Assembly (NCBI GenBank): GCA_015179045.1
Contig: WHUZ01000044.1
Span: 186,001 to 250,000 of the forward strand
DNA: 64,000 nt
Source of the DNA: Kalaharituber pfeilii
Lineage: Eukaryota > Ascomycota > Pezizomycetes > Pezizales > Pezizaceae
Direction of reading: 5' to 3'
The position numbers were made by a program, and so were the translations under genes. This document shows positions 12,271 to 24,340 of this stretch, one piece after another. The notes beneath the pieces were generated by a model that saw only the letters and a program-made list of their open reading frames with translations, did not search any database and was not told the origin of the DNA. Position 1 is the stretch's first letter, and each line of letters begins with the position of its first letter.

Positions 12271-12497
12271 GGGGAGGTGGACCCACTCGGAGCATAATGA
12301 GCATTGATGGATTGGATGGAACGGTAACCGCGACGGACTTAGTTTACGGTCATGATTCTCTCACTTCTCCTTTTCATTCTCTTTCTTCTTCCTCTTTCCT
12401 TCTTTTCCTTCTCGTTTTCCCATATTCTATTTCCTATGTAACTAAATCGCCATAGCCCCTGGGGCGGCACGCGATCACTGATATTGAAAAAAAAAAA
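12271..12497 (+). mobile_element. LINE-B 3' UTR insertion
   Basis: A pyrimidine-rich 3' UTR, CGCCATAGCCCCTGGGGCGG and poly(A), flanked by the 12-bp TSD GACAACCGCACT (12259-12270 and 12498-12509). It is 5'-truncated inside the 3' UTR, so it carries no coding sequence. Confidence 0.88.
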
Positions 12498-12510
12498 GAC
12501 AACCGCACTA

Positions 12511-13945
12511 ACAAAAAACGAGATTGATAGCATCTCGCATGCGCGCATGCAGGTATACGCACCTTTTGCCTGATCACATCATGGTCCCAGCAAACTGAAC
12601 AGCTGTTCCAGAATGTCCATCTCCCCATTCTCCTGTTTTGCACCCATATCCGGATCTCTAGGTCCTGCCACTACCCCCACCGCTCCGGGTATGCCACCTT
12701 ATCACAGATGAAAACTAGATGCTCCGCTGTCTGCCTTTCTCCGCATTCACAATTCTTCCCTTCCCCTTTTTCCACCACTCCTTTGTCATCGCCTTGCCTG
12801 TTCTTAGCTGCCTGTGAAGGTGATAGTCACCTCCCTGTTCCACCCCACCACCCTACCCCCACCATATCCCTTTGTTTTCTTTCCGCCACTCTATAATCTT
12901 TTCATTATTGACGCAGTCCTCCTTTTGTGACTGTCATCCTACCTCTCTTCTTTGTTGCTTTCCTTGTTTCCTCGACTGCCTCTCCTTCTTTTCTATCCCA
13001 ACATGTGCTTTCGCCCATAGTATCGTCACCTCGTTCCTCTCGTTTTTTCTCTGCGACATTTCTTCCACTCCATCCTTTGGATCTTTCGTTCTTGCTTTTC
13101 TTCTTCCCGCTTTTGGTACTGCAGCAATTGCCGTCTGGGAATCTGATATCGGCGTCACTGGTAACGCTTCCGCCTTCCTTACTCCTATTGCCGTGTCTCT
13201 CACTTCGCCATCCCATGCCGTTGCCCCCGCCTCCACAAGCTCCCCCTTCCCTTCTCCCACTTCCGGGATCCTCCTCCCTACACTCCCCATTATCATTCAT
13301 ACTTCCATCACTATATACTTTGGCTGTCAGCCTGTCGCTTCGTGGCATATGCAATGGAATTTACCCACTCTTTCTTTCCTCCACTCTTCTTTCCCTCCCT
13401 GTCACATCTTCGATAGTGATTTTTGGATATCTGCCTCCCTATGATATATCCTCCATCCTTTTCGGCGTGATGTAGCTTATAATTCTTTGCATTCTCCATA
13501 AATTCCTCCTACTCCTTGGCCCACCCGATCCCCGATTCTTGCCAACCTCTGCCCTTCTCTTTTTCTTCGCCCTCCTTCGGAAGTCCATCTTCCACATCCT
13601 TCTGGATCACCCATACTTCTTGCCACGGATCTACCCTCTGCTGCGTCCAGCATTATTTCCGGCTTGTCCACTACCGCAATCCAATAAATCTTTTCTTTTC
13701 TTGTACCCTGTACTACTCCTATAGCCTTCTTCTGTGCCTGGTACTGCAGCTTTTCCTTTTCTTGACTCCACTTCTTCTGTCCTCTCCATGCTATTTCCGA
13801 GCCCTACATCGCGAATGCCCTTATCATACCCGTGTATGGCTGTCCCCACCTCTTCAAGCCTAGTCCCCACTCTCCACTTCCTATCCCCGCGAATGCTCCT
13901 GTTATCTTCTCGCTCTCTCGATTCGTGCCTTTCAATGTATGTCAA
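12511..13945 (-). mobile_element. LINE-A ORF2 relic (end of RT, RNase H, zinc knuckle)
   Basis: Read on the minus strand, three frames together give the end of a LINE ORF2: a post-RT segment near 13900-13480, an RNase H near 13350-12930 (VYSDGSM, ISDSQTAIAAV, LWAKAHVGIE), then a CECGERQTAEHLVFIC knuckle near 12760-12710. Frame changes and stops break it repeatedly, so it is a dead copy. The Ser/Pro-rich plus-strand frames over it are its antisense shadow. The ends are approximate and no TSD was found. Confidence 0.75.
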
Positions 13946-15400
13946 TGAGTCGATCTACCGATTCACCAAAATTGCCGAATGTTTCAAAATGGCTGAGTAC
14001 CTAAACCTATTCACCAAAGTTGCGCAGGTCCAACCGATTCATGATGATTTTATCTCGGCTTAACCACTTTGTTGTCCCAGTGATTGATACCTTTATTCAA
14101 GATAGGATATGCATCAAATCCCAGCAATCCTTCCTATATCTCTGTTTGTAGCTTCTAGCCAATTGCGGACATCCCCTACTTTCTTTGTTAAGGCCATTCT
14201 ATGTACCACAATGCCGTACTGAATCTTTCTCTGAGACTTCCCTATGGTCATGACGAAGGAAGAAGGGGAGTTAGTAGTGGTAGAGAGGTTAGCAGGCCCA
14301 GATTCTACTATCTTCGTAAGTGACTTCTTCTCTATTCAATTGTCGCATTTTTGCTCAACCGAAATCTCGGTGGCAGGGGTACTAGCAGAAGGAATGGCTG
14401 TAATCGTTACTAGACCCTGCTATTTTCTTTGCTAGTTGCAACGTTATAGGGGCCTTGAGCTTATGATACTCTTCAGGAGATTGTATTGGCTTTTTCTGGC
14501 CTTGGGGCAGGCTCTGCCGCGAGTTCAAATTCATTATGATTGCTTCAAAACGTAGCCGGAATTCAAATAAAACAATTTCAAGTACGATTAGACAATGCAG
14601 ATGTGAATAAATGAGATGCGGGGAAAGCACTTGAGTGCGCGAAGAATCGAGTGAAGCTTCTAGCAGCTCAGCTTGGGCACCAGTTTCAACTGCGATGGAA
14701 GTAATAGAAAGCTATACCTAGGTGCCTCGCCTGTAGAAGCCGATGCTGAAGATCCATGTAATTCACCACAACGCGACGTACACCACGTCCCGACCCACGT
14801 TTTACACCAAAACTGACCGCGCGCGACAACATATATCTCAACCACCAGAATAGAATTTGGTATGCAGCTTGTGGAAGGGTTAATGAAGGAATAGTCATCA
14901 TATTCTGCACCTTAGTTTCTTGAGAAATGATGATTTGAACAGACTTATGATTCCATGAATTTCGCACCATATATTGGAGTAGGCTTGGCAAATATTTTTC
15001 GCTCTAGTATTGAATACCACTTATTACGCCTGAATTAAATTTGAAAAAGAATAGTAGGGCACTTAAATATCAATATTTTGCCTTATTCAAAGATGTGAGA
15101 AGCACACCAGGAAAATTTCCAAAGAAGTTGTGCAGTTATTCACCAAACTCATATTCTCATAGAAATTGTGTGCTATAAATGTATGGGAAAACTACCAGAA
15201 ATGGCAATTTGAGGTATGAATTAGGCATTGAACATCATTAAGCCAACAAAAGCACTAATTATCAAGAGACCTATTAGGGAGACTCTTTAGCCAGAATTCT
15301 ATAACCATTATGGCGAGCGTTGAAGGGAAGCAGTGCATTCCACCCTCCAGTGCACTTTGTATGGGAATTCCATATAAATGCATGCCAAGACATCAATGAA
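13946..15400. other. Intergenic, no gene recognised
   Basis: Scattered short frames without motifs. I could not assign this 1.4-kb stretch. Confidence 0.35.
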
Positions 15401-15421
15401 AAAACTCATATTACTATTCGT

Positions 15422-16462
15422 GAATCCGGTCCGCTCGCGAATCTGGTCCGCTGGCGAATTGAGTGGTCTACTCGCGAATCACAGCATTAGTGAACAAAAA
15501 AAAAATAAAAATAAAAATAAAAATAAAAATAAAAATAAAAAGAATAAAAAAAAAAAAAAAAAAAAATTTCTCCTCGTTCATGGGAGAGGCTCCTCTAAGC
15601 TTAATACATTGCTCAACGTTGAAGCTACAGCAGTCCCCAGACTAGTATACATGTAATATGAAAAAAAAAAAAAAAAAAAGGAACCTATAGTGTATACATG
15701 ACTTAACATCTGGCCTCCTCAGTGCTACCAACAGTCTTCTCATTTTCTGAACAAGTAGTGGAGTCTATATGCTACCAGTATTATTACCTCATCATAGCTC
15801 TAGAGTAGTATACAAGCAGCAATTTCTAAAAGTGAAAAGTATTAAAGTTCAGCCGCAGTATGGCAGTATTGTAACGTCTTGGCTCAGGTGCTATTATCCT
15901 TGTGATAACGTCATGGTTGCCATTTTGTATATAAACCAGCACAGCCACACTTGCTATAAGCCAATCATGATAATATGTTGATATGCGTAGCTTGTGTGAG
16001 GTCGCAGGCACAGCAAGGCGGGTGGAACGGACCTGTTTAGGCAATATCACCAGTTTGAGCAAATGTCGTCATAGCCTCCAGGGTACTATACGAGAAAAAA
16101 AAGAAAAAGATGAAACAACAGGAAAAAGGAAATACTTCCAGTTCATTTACAAACTCAATACTCGCCACTATCTCCGTAACCCCATTAAGCTCATGGTGAT
16201 ATGGAAAACAATATTGACTCTAAGGATATTGGCACCATGAGCCCACAGCCTGTGCCTGCATGCATGGTTACGTCTTTTTTGTTAAAGGGAAAAAGGTGTA
16301 AAAAAAAAGGTGTGCAGATGATGAAGAGAATCAAAGTCAATAACGTGCGAATACAAAAAGTTTTATTCATGAGCGGACTGGTCCTCTCGTGAACGGCCCG
16401 GTCCCCTCGTGAATCCAGTCCTCTGGCGAGAGGACCGGTCCGTTCGCGAGCGGACCGGATTC
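15422..16462. repeat. Possible element bounded by a 20-bp perfect inverted repeat
   Basis: GAATCCGGTCCGCTCGCGAA at 15422-15441 recurs perfectly inverted at 16443-16462. Both ends carry further diverged copies of the module GGTCC-N-CTCG-N-GAA (15445-15480 and 16375-16440). Such clusters of subterminal modules suggest the ends of a non-autonomous DNA element of about 1 kb. The interior has an (AAAAAT)n and poly(A) tract at 15497-15566 and a poly(A) run at 15661-15679. No TSD is clear and there is no transposase. Confidence 0.5.
16055..16107 (+). mobile_element. Decayed LINE-B 3' tail
   Basis: GTCGTCATAGCCTCCAGGGT and ACTATACGAGAAAAAA match a mutated B tail with a short A-rich end. Confidence 0.45.
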
Positions 16463-16948
16463 TCGAGGGGACCAGAACATCACTTTGTGGTAAAAGACAG
16501 TAGGGAATGAGAAAAGTAGATTAAGCAGTCCTTCTTGAGAAAGAGATGCTAGACTATAGGGAATGCAAGTATAAGGGCATCTACTGCTTCTACATTTGGA
16601 ATGGAGTAGTAACATGTTGACTAGGTCTTGCTACTCTTACGCAGCAGCGCGGTCCCAAACCCCTGATCCGCTGAATCCCCTCCAACGGGTCCTCCTTACC
16701 AGGTCGACTACCGTAATCCCATGTTCTCATACCCAGCCTAAGAGACGGTGTGCTGCCAAGAAATAATAGCAGAGGCACCGTCTGCTACAAGCCATGGCAG
16801 AGGCCGAAAATAATAGTTTGTGCACGAGAACAGTAATCCCATGTGTGGTTTGATTTTTTTTCTCTTTTTTTTTTTGGCAGTTATCAATTTTTATGCCCAT
16901 CAAAGTTTTGTACTAGTAACATCACTCTTGTCATCAATTGGTGGGTAC

Positions 16949-17430
16949 TGTGGGAATCTTGGCGCTTGATGATGCAACGGTAGATGACGGCCTGGGGGGG
17001 ATGTACTCAAGAGGGAAGGGGGGACCATGAAGGCCTGGATGAGACTACCCAAGAGGGAAGGGGGTACTTTTTTTTTTTTTTTTTTTTTTTTACATCACAT
17101 AACCCCGCTTGCAGCGCCAAGCCATGGCAGGGTAGGGAAGGGGGTACTGAGGGACTGGGGAGAGGTGACTACCACAAGGGGGAAAGGGGAACCAGAGGGT
17201 GACGGGTATATAAGGAGGGAGAGAAGGAGGCTTTTTTCTATCATCATCATCATCATCGGAGAGGATGGTCACAGTATAACTAAGTTGCTATTCTGTCAGA
17301 CTTACAGTGTTTCATCGTCCTCTTAAGTTACAGTGAACCGGTCTTCGTCTTGTGTCTTGCTCTCTAGTTCTTTTACCTTTGTGTGTTCTTGTTCCCCTTC
17401 GTTAGAACTTCATCGTTGATCCCTCCCACA
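16949..17430 (+). mobile_element. Solo LTR with TATA box
   Basis: Begins TGTGGGA and ends TCCCACA, with a 4-bp direct repeat GTAC outside (16945-16948 and 17431-17434). It carries GGGTATATAAGGAG near 17203-17216, a good LTR core promoter; no internal retrotransposon region follows on either side. A LINE-A tail is inserted at 17069-17133, so the LTR proper is about 400 bp. Orientation is inferred from the TATA box. Confidence 0.75.
17069..17133 (-). mobile_element. LINE-A 3' tail inside the solo LTR
   Basis: Poly(T) plus reverse-complement A tail, flanked by a 15-bp TSD AGGGAAGGGGGTACT (17054-17068 and 17134-17148). Confidence 0.87.
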
Positions 17431-17434
17431 GTAC

Positions 17435-19253
17435 AAGGGCACTTAAACTTGCTGGTTCAGACGGACAGAGTTTATAAATATGAGCAGTTGTGCTGTGAAT
17501 TTTAAGCGAGAGGGCGGCACCTCTTGAAAGACAAGCTATCGGCGAATATGAGGGACAGGTCTCTTATCTGAAACACGCTCAGATTATGCTACAGTAGGGG
17601 GGAGATTGGCGCTTCCATGGGCGCTCCAGACAGACCAGCTTTTTAACATGGTTGGCGGACGAAAGCCTGAGATGTTAATTTCAAAACAAGGGCGAGGTGC
17701 TGTTCCTTTAAAAACAAGCGCGACCAACTCGTGTGTACTCTACATCTTTTCCGGTCAATTCAAGTAAGCAATACCTTTTGTGCATGAACTATTTTCTTTT
17801 ATAGAATTAAAAGCTGAAACGCTGCTGGGGGAAGACGGGGCCGACACCTTGGTGGTGTGATACTTGCTGATGACTAAGGGATTACGTTATCTCCAATGGG
17901 GCATCCTCACGGACCCCCACGCGGTCGCTGACGGACCGTGACTATCATATTATTGGTCGATGTCCACTGGCTCCCAGCTCTCTTAGCTCCTGGGTATATA
18001 GTAATCAGCACTTTGTTCGAGCGGAGTGCAGTGAGTCCTGCAAGCCAAGGACGTGTTTAAGCCACTAGGCTTGGCATACTTGTCACGTACTCGGGGTGCT
18101 GTGAAATTGTTGGAAATACAGTACATTATTGTATTTTTTCTAAAGCGACTGTCTAAAATAGAAGTACATGACAAAGTGGACATTACAGAATAACCTCAAC
18201 CTTTAAGATCATGAGTGCTTCACATACACAGATCATGGTGCTATGGATACAAAGCTTCATATCGGCCTCCGACGGCCATGGCGATAAGGTAAGCATTAAG
18301 TCTCATACCAAGCCCCTAGGGCAAGGAAGCTAACCTTTGTAGGTGACTCTCAATTACGCCGATAAGTCGGGAAATTTTTGTATGGTAAACCGGCACGTAG
18401 CTTTTCCACAGATCTAAAACGCGTATAGAATCAAACATAACATGACAAGAGTAATATATGGGAAAAAGAGTAGAACCATTCCACCCCTCCCCCTCCCCCC
18501 CCCCCCGAAAAAAAAAAAAAAAAAAAAAAAAAACCAACCGTCAAAAAGACTCCGCAACCGTAAGAAAGCAACTCTAGTAAAAATGATGTGTCGGCTCCGA
18601 TTAGCTTGAATAGCAGCCTTTAGCCTATCCGGCGTACTTTTCATAACTGATGCTGAAAGCCTACCATTCGGAAATTTATTCCATTCCTTCTTGAGCCCCG
18701 TTGTATATCAGGTCGGCAGAGCTGGCGAACTAGCGGAGGTGCCAAGCTGGCGGAGAACTATCAGCTAGCGGAGGGCTAGCTATCAAGTTAGCAAGGGGCT
18801 ATTTTAACCTAGTCACATGTATCTATCAAGCTGATGGAGACCAGTCAAAATAGTACTGTATAGTAATGCGGCGCACTGCTGCCGAATTTTGCCTATTTAT
18901 ATTTGACAGTTGCGTACGAGTACAGTTTGCAGAAGACTATGGTAGCCGCACCCGCCCCCCATGTTCCAGCACAAGTATCCACATGCGGGCAATTTCGTTG
19001 AAAGCGAAGAAACCGCCTCCCTGTTGCACATCGCCTTAAAAATTGGCTGCGGCACGTACCCTAGTATTCGGTGTCAATTCCGGACAAAGCTAGTCTGTCG
19101 GGTGGGGCTGGCCACCTCAAACTGTCGCCAGGGCCATTGAGGAGTGCAAAGGGATCGTAGATCGGCAAAAGAGCGTAAACTTAAATAAAGTGCTGGTCCG
19201 TGATGTGGAAGCACAAACTCAAACAATCAACACGGCCTCTTTGAATTGAAGAC
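17435..19253. other. Intergenic region upstream of the LaeA-like gene
   Basis: No gene recognised. It contains a C14-type/poly(A) low-complexity block at 18486-18533 and a set of short repeated modules at 18715-18840. Confidence 0.4.
18715..18840. repeat. Degenerate short tandem modules
   Basis: AGCTGGCGGAG / AGCTAGCGGAG-like units recur at least four times with spacers of 10-20 bases. Origin unknown. Confidence 0.4.
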
Positions 19254-20742
19254 ATGCCGGAATCAAGCGCCGCAGCGGCTGAGCCCCAGTTCGATTTTAC
19301 GCAACACGGTGAACTACCATTAAGCGTTAGCACCGAACCAATCAATGTCCAGGTTGATGTAAGTCCGAAAATTGCAGCAGCACCGGAATCGTCATTTTCA
19401 AACTAATTGGAGGAGTGGACTAATGCAGGAAAATAGGAAGCGGAAACGTCGGATGGCGACCTTGTTGAATCAGGGTTGGGTACGTAAGTGCTACTTTTCA
19501 TAGGCGATGTTCCTATGTTAAAGCCCGCGGCTGCTGACACCTGGTAGTTCCCAAAGCAGTTCGACAACATCTATAGCCTCCAGTGTATTCAGTTTCACCT
19601 ACGCAAATGGGCGTCGCTATCACTCCGATCGGTTTTCCAAAGCGGAGTATTTCCTACCAAACGACGAAATGGAGCAGGATCGCCTGGATATCTATCACCA
19701 CATCTTTCTCTCACTATTGGGTGGAAAGCTATATACAGCACCGCTAGACAAGCCGCAAAATGTGTTAGATGTTGGCACCGGCACTGGCATATGGGCTATT
19801 GATTTTGCGGAGTAAGCTTCCAAAAATTGTTGATCTAGTGCTCTGGTTTTGTTCTTGCCGTTAACGAAATGTTGGCCACCAGTCTGCACCCTGAGTCCCA
19901 GGTTCTGGGAAATGATCTCAGTCCTATCCAGCCCAAGTGGTAAGCCTTTCCGTCACCAGGTCCCTGCAACAGTGAATTTCACTAACCACCAAAGCCAGGG
20001 TGCCACCAAACCTTAAATTTGAGGTCGATGATATGGAAGAGGACTGGACTTATCATGATGATTTCTTCGACTATATCCATATCCGCTCACTTAGTGGGTC
20101 CTTCCGTAGCTGGGATGCTATCTTGGCTCAAGCATACAGGTTTGTCCACCCTAATCGCATCTGTCTCACATATCATCTAATATTCCGGTCCGAAACAGAA
20201 AAACAAAGCCAGGGGGTTACATTGAGTTCCAGGATTATGGATGTGAATTGTTCCTTCCAGACGGAACACGGCTCGGACAGAGTCCAGACGAACCTCCGGT
20301 CGGGCAATACATGTACTACATCGGTATGGCTGCCGAAAAGCAAGGACGGCCAATGGCGGGGATAGCAAGAGGAATGAGGGAGAGGTTGGAAAAGGCAGGA
20401 TTCGTGGATGTGAAAGAGCATGTCGCCATCTGGCCACTGGGACCCTGGCCAAAAGACAAACGGCTCAAAGAAATCGGCAAATGGGCCAAAGTAGGGGTTA
20501 AGGATAGCACGTTACCATTTGCTCTTCGTCTTCTGACCAAAGAAGGATGGACCTACGATGAGATCAAAGCGTTTTCAGCCAAGGTCATCGCCGACTCCGG
20601 TGTTGGAAAGTACTACTGCCATGGGTATGTATGCTGATGAATTTTCAATTTTTTTTGACGCATCAAGAGTTAACCCATTGATTTCAGTTGGTTTGTCCAC
20701 GGTAGAAAGCCTGAGAAGAAAAGAAAGCCAGGAAAAGATTAA
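19254..20742 (+). CDS. LaeA-like SAM-dependent methyltransferase
   Basis: Seven exons: 19254-19358, 19437-19483, 19548-19811, 19883-19939, 19999-20139, 20199-20624, 20688-20742. Six introns of 59-78 bp with GT-AG ends keep the frame, giving 364 residues. SAM-binding motif I VLDVGTGTGIWAIDFA lies near 122-137. Blocks common to fungal LaeA-like (TAM-type) methyltransferases follow in order: ANGRRYHS, PNDEMEQDRLD, NDLSPIQPKWVPPN, KFEVDDMEEDW, KPGGYIEFQDYG, GWFVHGRKP. Family knowledge: members methylate small molecules or proteins and some regulate secondary metabolism, but paralogues are numerous and the substrate here cannot be told. Splice sites were chosen so that these blocks stay in one frame; the 5' end, being poorly conserved, is the least certain part. 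No lesions are seen. A LINE-A insertion begins 71 bases after the stop. Confidence 0.9.
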
Positions 20743-20812
20743 TTGACAAACGAAAGGAGTGCTCGCCTACAGGCGTGTTGTAACTGGTATTACAATCATC
20801 GGATAGTACATA

Positions 20813-21200
20813 TCCACCTGGCATTCAGGTGTGACGGGGTGGACTACCCGGAAGGGTGGGAGAAGTGGGAGGATGCGGACGAAAAGAAGTGGGTGGAGAA
20901 GCAAGAGAATGGGGAGGCGGTGGATGTACTGGAGGAGTTTTTTGGGTCTCTGAAGGTGTAAGGGGAGGGGGTGAATCTTTCGTTTGTATGAAGGTGGCAG
21001 CGGAAGCATGATGTAGTTATTTCAATTGCCCCGGGGAGGTGGGGCGGGGAGGGGGTTGAGAGTTTCGTTTGTAGAGGAGGCGGTGGAGGAAGTAGCTAGA
21101 AAAGCCTGCCTCCGGGCTTCGAGGGTTTAGACCCAGGGGTCCTGCCATGGCGAAGAGCCGCATGCGGGGTCATGTGACAAAAAAAAAAAAAAAAAAAAAA
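20813..21200 (+). mobile_element. 5'-truncated LINE-A with the end of ORF2
   Basis: TSD GGATAGTACATA at 20801-20812 and 21201-21212. The body starts inside the zinc knuckle (HLAFRCDGVDYPEGWEKW) and ends the ORF with DVLEEFFGSLKV and TAA near 20961. A 3' UTR, the A tail (CCTGCCATGGCGAAGAGCCG) and poly(A) follow. It shows directly that the A tail is the 3' end of an ORF2-bearing LINE. Confidence 0.9.
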
Positions 21201-21212
21201 GGATAGTACATA

Positions 21213-21718
21213 CCACCACTTGTGTTATCGCACGATGTAATATGTCTGTTGTTCAGGGATGTGCTAGGCATTGTGGCGTCTGGTTGCTTAATTGTTCATG
21301 GGGAATCTTTTTCTGTTTACCGCATCCTCGAATGTTTTGCCATTATTAGACCGGCGATGCAGTATTTTTAGTAATTAAGTCGTTCGCGATGACAAGGGAT
21401 GTGTGGCTCTTTGGGCTCGTTATACAAGTTGGTACAACCCTTAAGCAATGGAAATTTACCTGGAGCTTACATGATCAGTCACAACCAATTGACCCATGGC
21501 AAATGCGGCCACACTGCTGTAGACCCTCTCCTAGTTATCAGGGATCTTCTTTAGACATAATGGACTATATCGGTATTGCAAATACAGTACTGCTCAGTGG
21601 AAAATGCCTGTACCCGTTTCATGATGATTGTAATAATTGTTAAGACGAACCGGGTTACCGAATGGGGCTGACAGCTAACTACATCCGACTTAGCAACAAC
21701 CTCGGTAGCAGTGACCTT
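21213..21718. other. Intergenic, no gene recognised
   Basis: Only short frames without motifs. Confidence 0.35.
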
Positions 21719-21790
21719 TTTGTTTTTTTTTATTATTCGCATTTCGCCTTGTGGGCTATGGCGAGATTAGTTACATATGAAAATAAGGAA
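21719..21790 (-). mobile_element. LINE-B 3' tail
   Basis: T-rich run, ATTATTCGCATTTCGCCTTG and GGGCTATGGCGAGATTAG; the 5' limit is not resolved. Confidence 0.6.
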
Positions 21791-22071
21791 AGAGAAAGGA
21801 AAGGAAATAAAGATTCAGTGCATGACTTAGGATAAAGGGACTAGACGCTCACTAACATAAAGATCGTCCCAACGGATCTGTTTCCACTTGTTGAATTGGG
21901 CACGACGCTTATTGCATTGCAATAGATACAGGAACACAAAGCAACATATATATACAACTTTTTGTGAAAACGAGAAATCCTCAGTTTGAACAGAAACCTG
22001 AAAAACAGCATAAGCAAACCTGCTTTCTCATATCATGACGACAGCCCATAATCATGTTTCAATTCATATGT

Positions 22072-22075
<4 letters not shown>

Positions 22076-22105
<30 letters not shown>

Positions 22106-22190
22106 CAAAATTTAAGTACTCGCATGCCGCCCTAAGGGCTATGGCGAGGTATTTTGTTACATAGGAAATAAAAGGAAATGAAATAATTAA
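22076..22190 (-). mobile_element. LINE-B 3' tail
   Basis: A long poly(T) run, TACTCGCATGCCGCCCTAAG, GGCTATGGCGAGG, then the A-rich reverse complement of the B 3' UTR. Confidence 0.7.
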
Positions 22191-22431
22191 CATGTAGATG
22201 CCCACGGCTCTCTCTGGTGATGTAGGTGATAAAAAACCAGTCAGCATAATCAGGGGCCTTGTCCTCCTACTGACGTCCTCTGCCCCATTCATACTACTGG
22301 TCCACTCTCAACCAACGCCCTCCGAGCCTCACTTTCCCGACCTCGGTAGCCTTCTCCAAGTATACTGCATATGTCAGTAGGCTGTCATGGTGAAGGAAAG
22401 ATAAGTAGACCTCAAGTACAATGATGAAACA

Positions 22432-22849
22432 ATGCGTTGCATATCAAAGCTATACAATGATAATCCTCAACACTTACGCTTCCAAGATGAACAATTCAGA
22501 ATGCAAGACGAAGGACACAAATACCTAAGGGGAACATTAAACCACCGAAACCCCCTACCGCTAGCAATGCTACCAACCCTCCCAGCAGACACCAGGAAGG
22601 AAGAGTGGGAAAGAGCGATAGCAGACAGTGAAGATGAAGGCTGGGAGAGCCACTACACGGACGGCAGCCAGATAGACAACATCACTGGGGCAGGATTATA
22701 CCACAACCGGAAACATACATCCAAATACCTGGGCACCCATTGCACAGTAAACGATGCTGAATTGATAGCCATGAGCAAGGCACTGGCAGACCATGAGGGA
22801 GAACTGCTGATCATCTCGGACTCCAAGGTAGCCATAGCCAAGCTCAATG
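22432..22849 (+). mobile_element. LINE-B ORF2 fragment with RNase H
   Basis: The frame 22432-22860 encodes ORF2 sequence: a linker (YLRGTLNHRNPLPLAMLPTL), then RNase H with HYTDGSQ, NDAELIAM and IISDSKVA, i.e. the first three catalytic acidic positions. The LINE match stops near 22849, where the next bases are TGTCACGG. The fourth acidic motif and the 3' end are missing. The start is approximate. Confidence 0.8.
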
Positions 22850-23480
22850 TCACGGTTTAGCTAACCCCGCTTCAGTCACCTCAGTACCAGTATGCCAATG
22901 AACAGAAGTACAGTAATGCCTTGTGGGTAACATGAGGTCAGTGTGCCTGCTGCTGTTTGAAACTGTGTCCGCAAGCTTGGTTCTGACGAAGGTAAAATAG
23001 TGGTTGGAAAACTAGAAGTTTTTCAACGATTTTGCAAATCTTGTACTGTAAGTTAAAACTCACGAACTTGATGTGCTGCTAGTGGATGTGAGCAGGTTGT
23101 GCAGTGAAATAGCTCTAGAGATTGTATGTTGTCGAAATGAAGCCATGCCAAGCTTGAATGTAAGGCAGAAGGTTGGGTATCACGAGCAGTGCAGATAAAT
23201 GTGGCCTTGATGGTAATCCAGCATCATAGTTCATTGTTGATGAGTGTTCCATGCTGACTTGTCAAGATGCCAACGAGGATGAATCAGTGGTGTTAGTGTT
23301 GCCTCTTCACGTGGATAAAATGTACATAGAAAATAGTGACAAGGAATAATGTATTGGAGAATAATTGAGCACTCCATTCAACCTGCAGAGGAGGCCAAGT
23401 ATGAAAATGGCGAAGAAACCTGGTTGGATCCTTCTCACGTATAGGAAATAGCCAGTTGGGTATCAACCCAAGAACTGGAG
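22850..23480. other. Unassigned sequence interrupting LINE-B
   Basis: The sequence changes abruptly at TGTCACGG, which could be an LTR start, but no matching end with a TSD was found. A TGTCAC/GTGACA pair (22850, 23341) has no shared flanks. Confidence 0.3.
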
Positions 23481-23730
23481 GCAACTCTACACAGGGATGA
23501 CAAAAGCCACAGCATAATAGCTATATAGCCCAAAAATAGGTGATAGAGCGAGTGGCAAAAGAGCATTGAGGCAGGAGATGGAGAGGATTGCAATACCAGG
23601 CACTGAGGGAGGTAAGTGGGGTAATAGAAGGCTCGGCGAAGAAGAAAGTAGATTACATTGCAAGGCCGGAAAAACTGGAGGTAATAATGGCAAGAGGAAG
23701 GGACTGCAAAGACTGGCGGTAAGGTGATAG
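23481..23730 (+). mobile_element. Possible LINE ORF2 relic
   Basis: In one frame RQLYTGMTKA and following residues with several stops resemble the post-RT segment of LINE-A. Weak, from memory of the pattern only. Confidence 0.3.
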
Positions 23731-24335
23731 CTGGAAAGACGTACCGTTTCGAAAGCATGGTGGGCTATATCATGGGGACGTGAGTGCGCAGAAGTAGAAG
23801 TAGAAGTCAAAGGGAAAGAACGAAAGAGCGGAGCAAAGCAAAAATGGAGAACGCCAACTGAATACGCCTCGAAATACACGGCGAGAGCATACCTGGATAG
23901 GAGTAGAGATGAACTAGGGAAATTGATAGAATACCCACACGTTTAGATTTAAGATTGCTAGTCTTGGTAGGTTGTGACTCTGAACATTTCCTAGTTCCCC
24001 TTCCACGAAATTTTGATCCCATCCCTCTCTCTCCTCTGCTGCATGTAGACCAGCTCTTGCGTTTCTCCTAAGACAGGGCGTTCTGTCCTCTCCACACCTG
24101 GCATCCCTTTCGTCCAGTGCGCTGCTATCTCCTCTGCCTACCTACCTGTAGACTAGTCTCTCCTAGTCTTGTCCGGGCTCAGATCCGCTCCAGAGCGGCC
24201 CCATTTCTCAGGGTACATGAAAATCTTTTCAGCAAGTATTCAATGATATTGGAATATTTTTATGCACAGATTGCTTTTAACCTGTTTCTTATGGGGCATA
24301 CAGGCAACGTCGCAGCAGCACTCAGTCAGTCACTA
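23731..24335. other. Intergenic, no gene recognised
   Basis: No conserved frame or repeat end. Confidence 0.35.
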
Positions 24336-24340
24336 GTGTC

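Noticed and set aside
12872..13475. Ser/Pro-rich plus-strand frames that look like a secreted protein
   Set aside because: They are antisense to a LINE ORF2 relic with RNase H and knuckle motifs on the minus strand.
22850..23341. Possible LTR with TGTCAC...GTGACA ends
   Set aside because: The flanking bases do not match (CTCAA against AGGAA) and the inner sequence shows no TATA box or paired copy.
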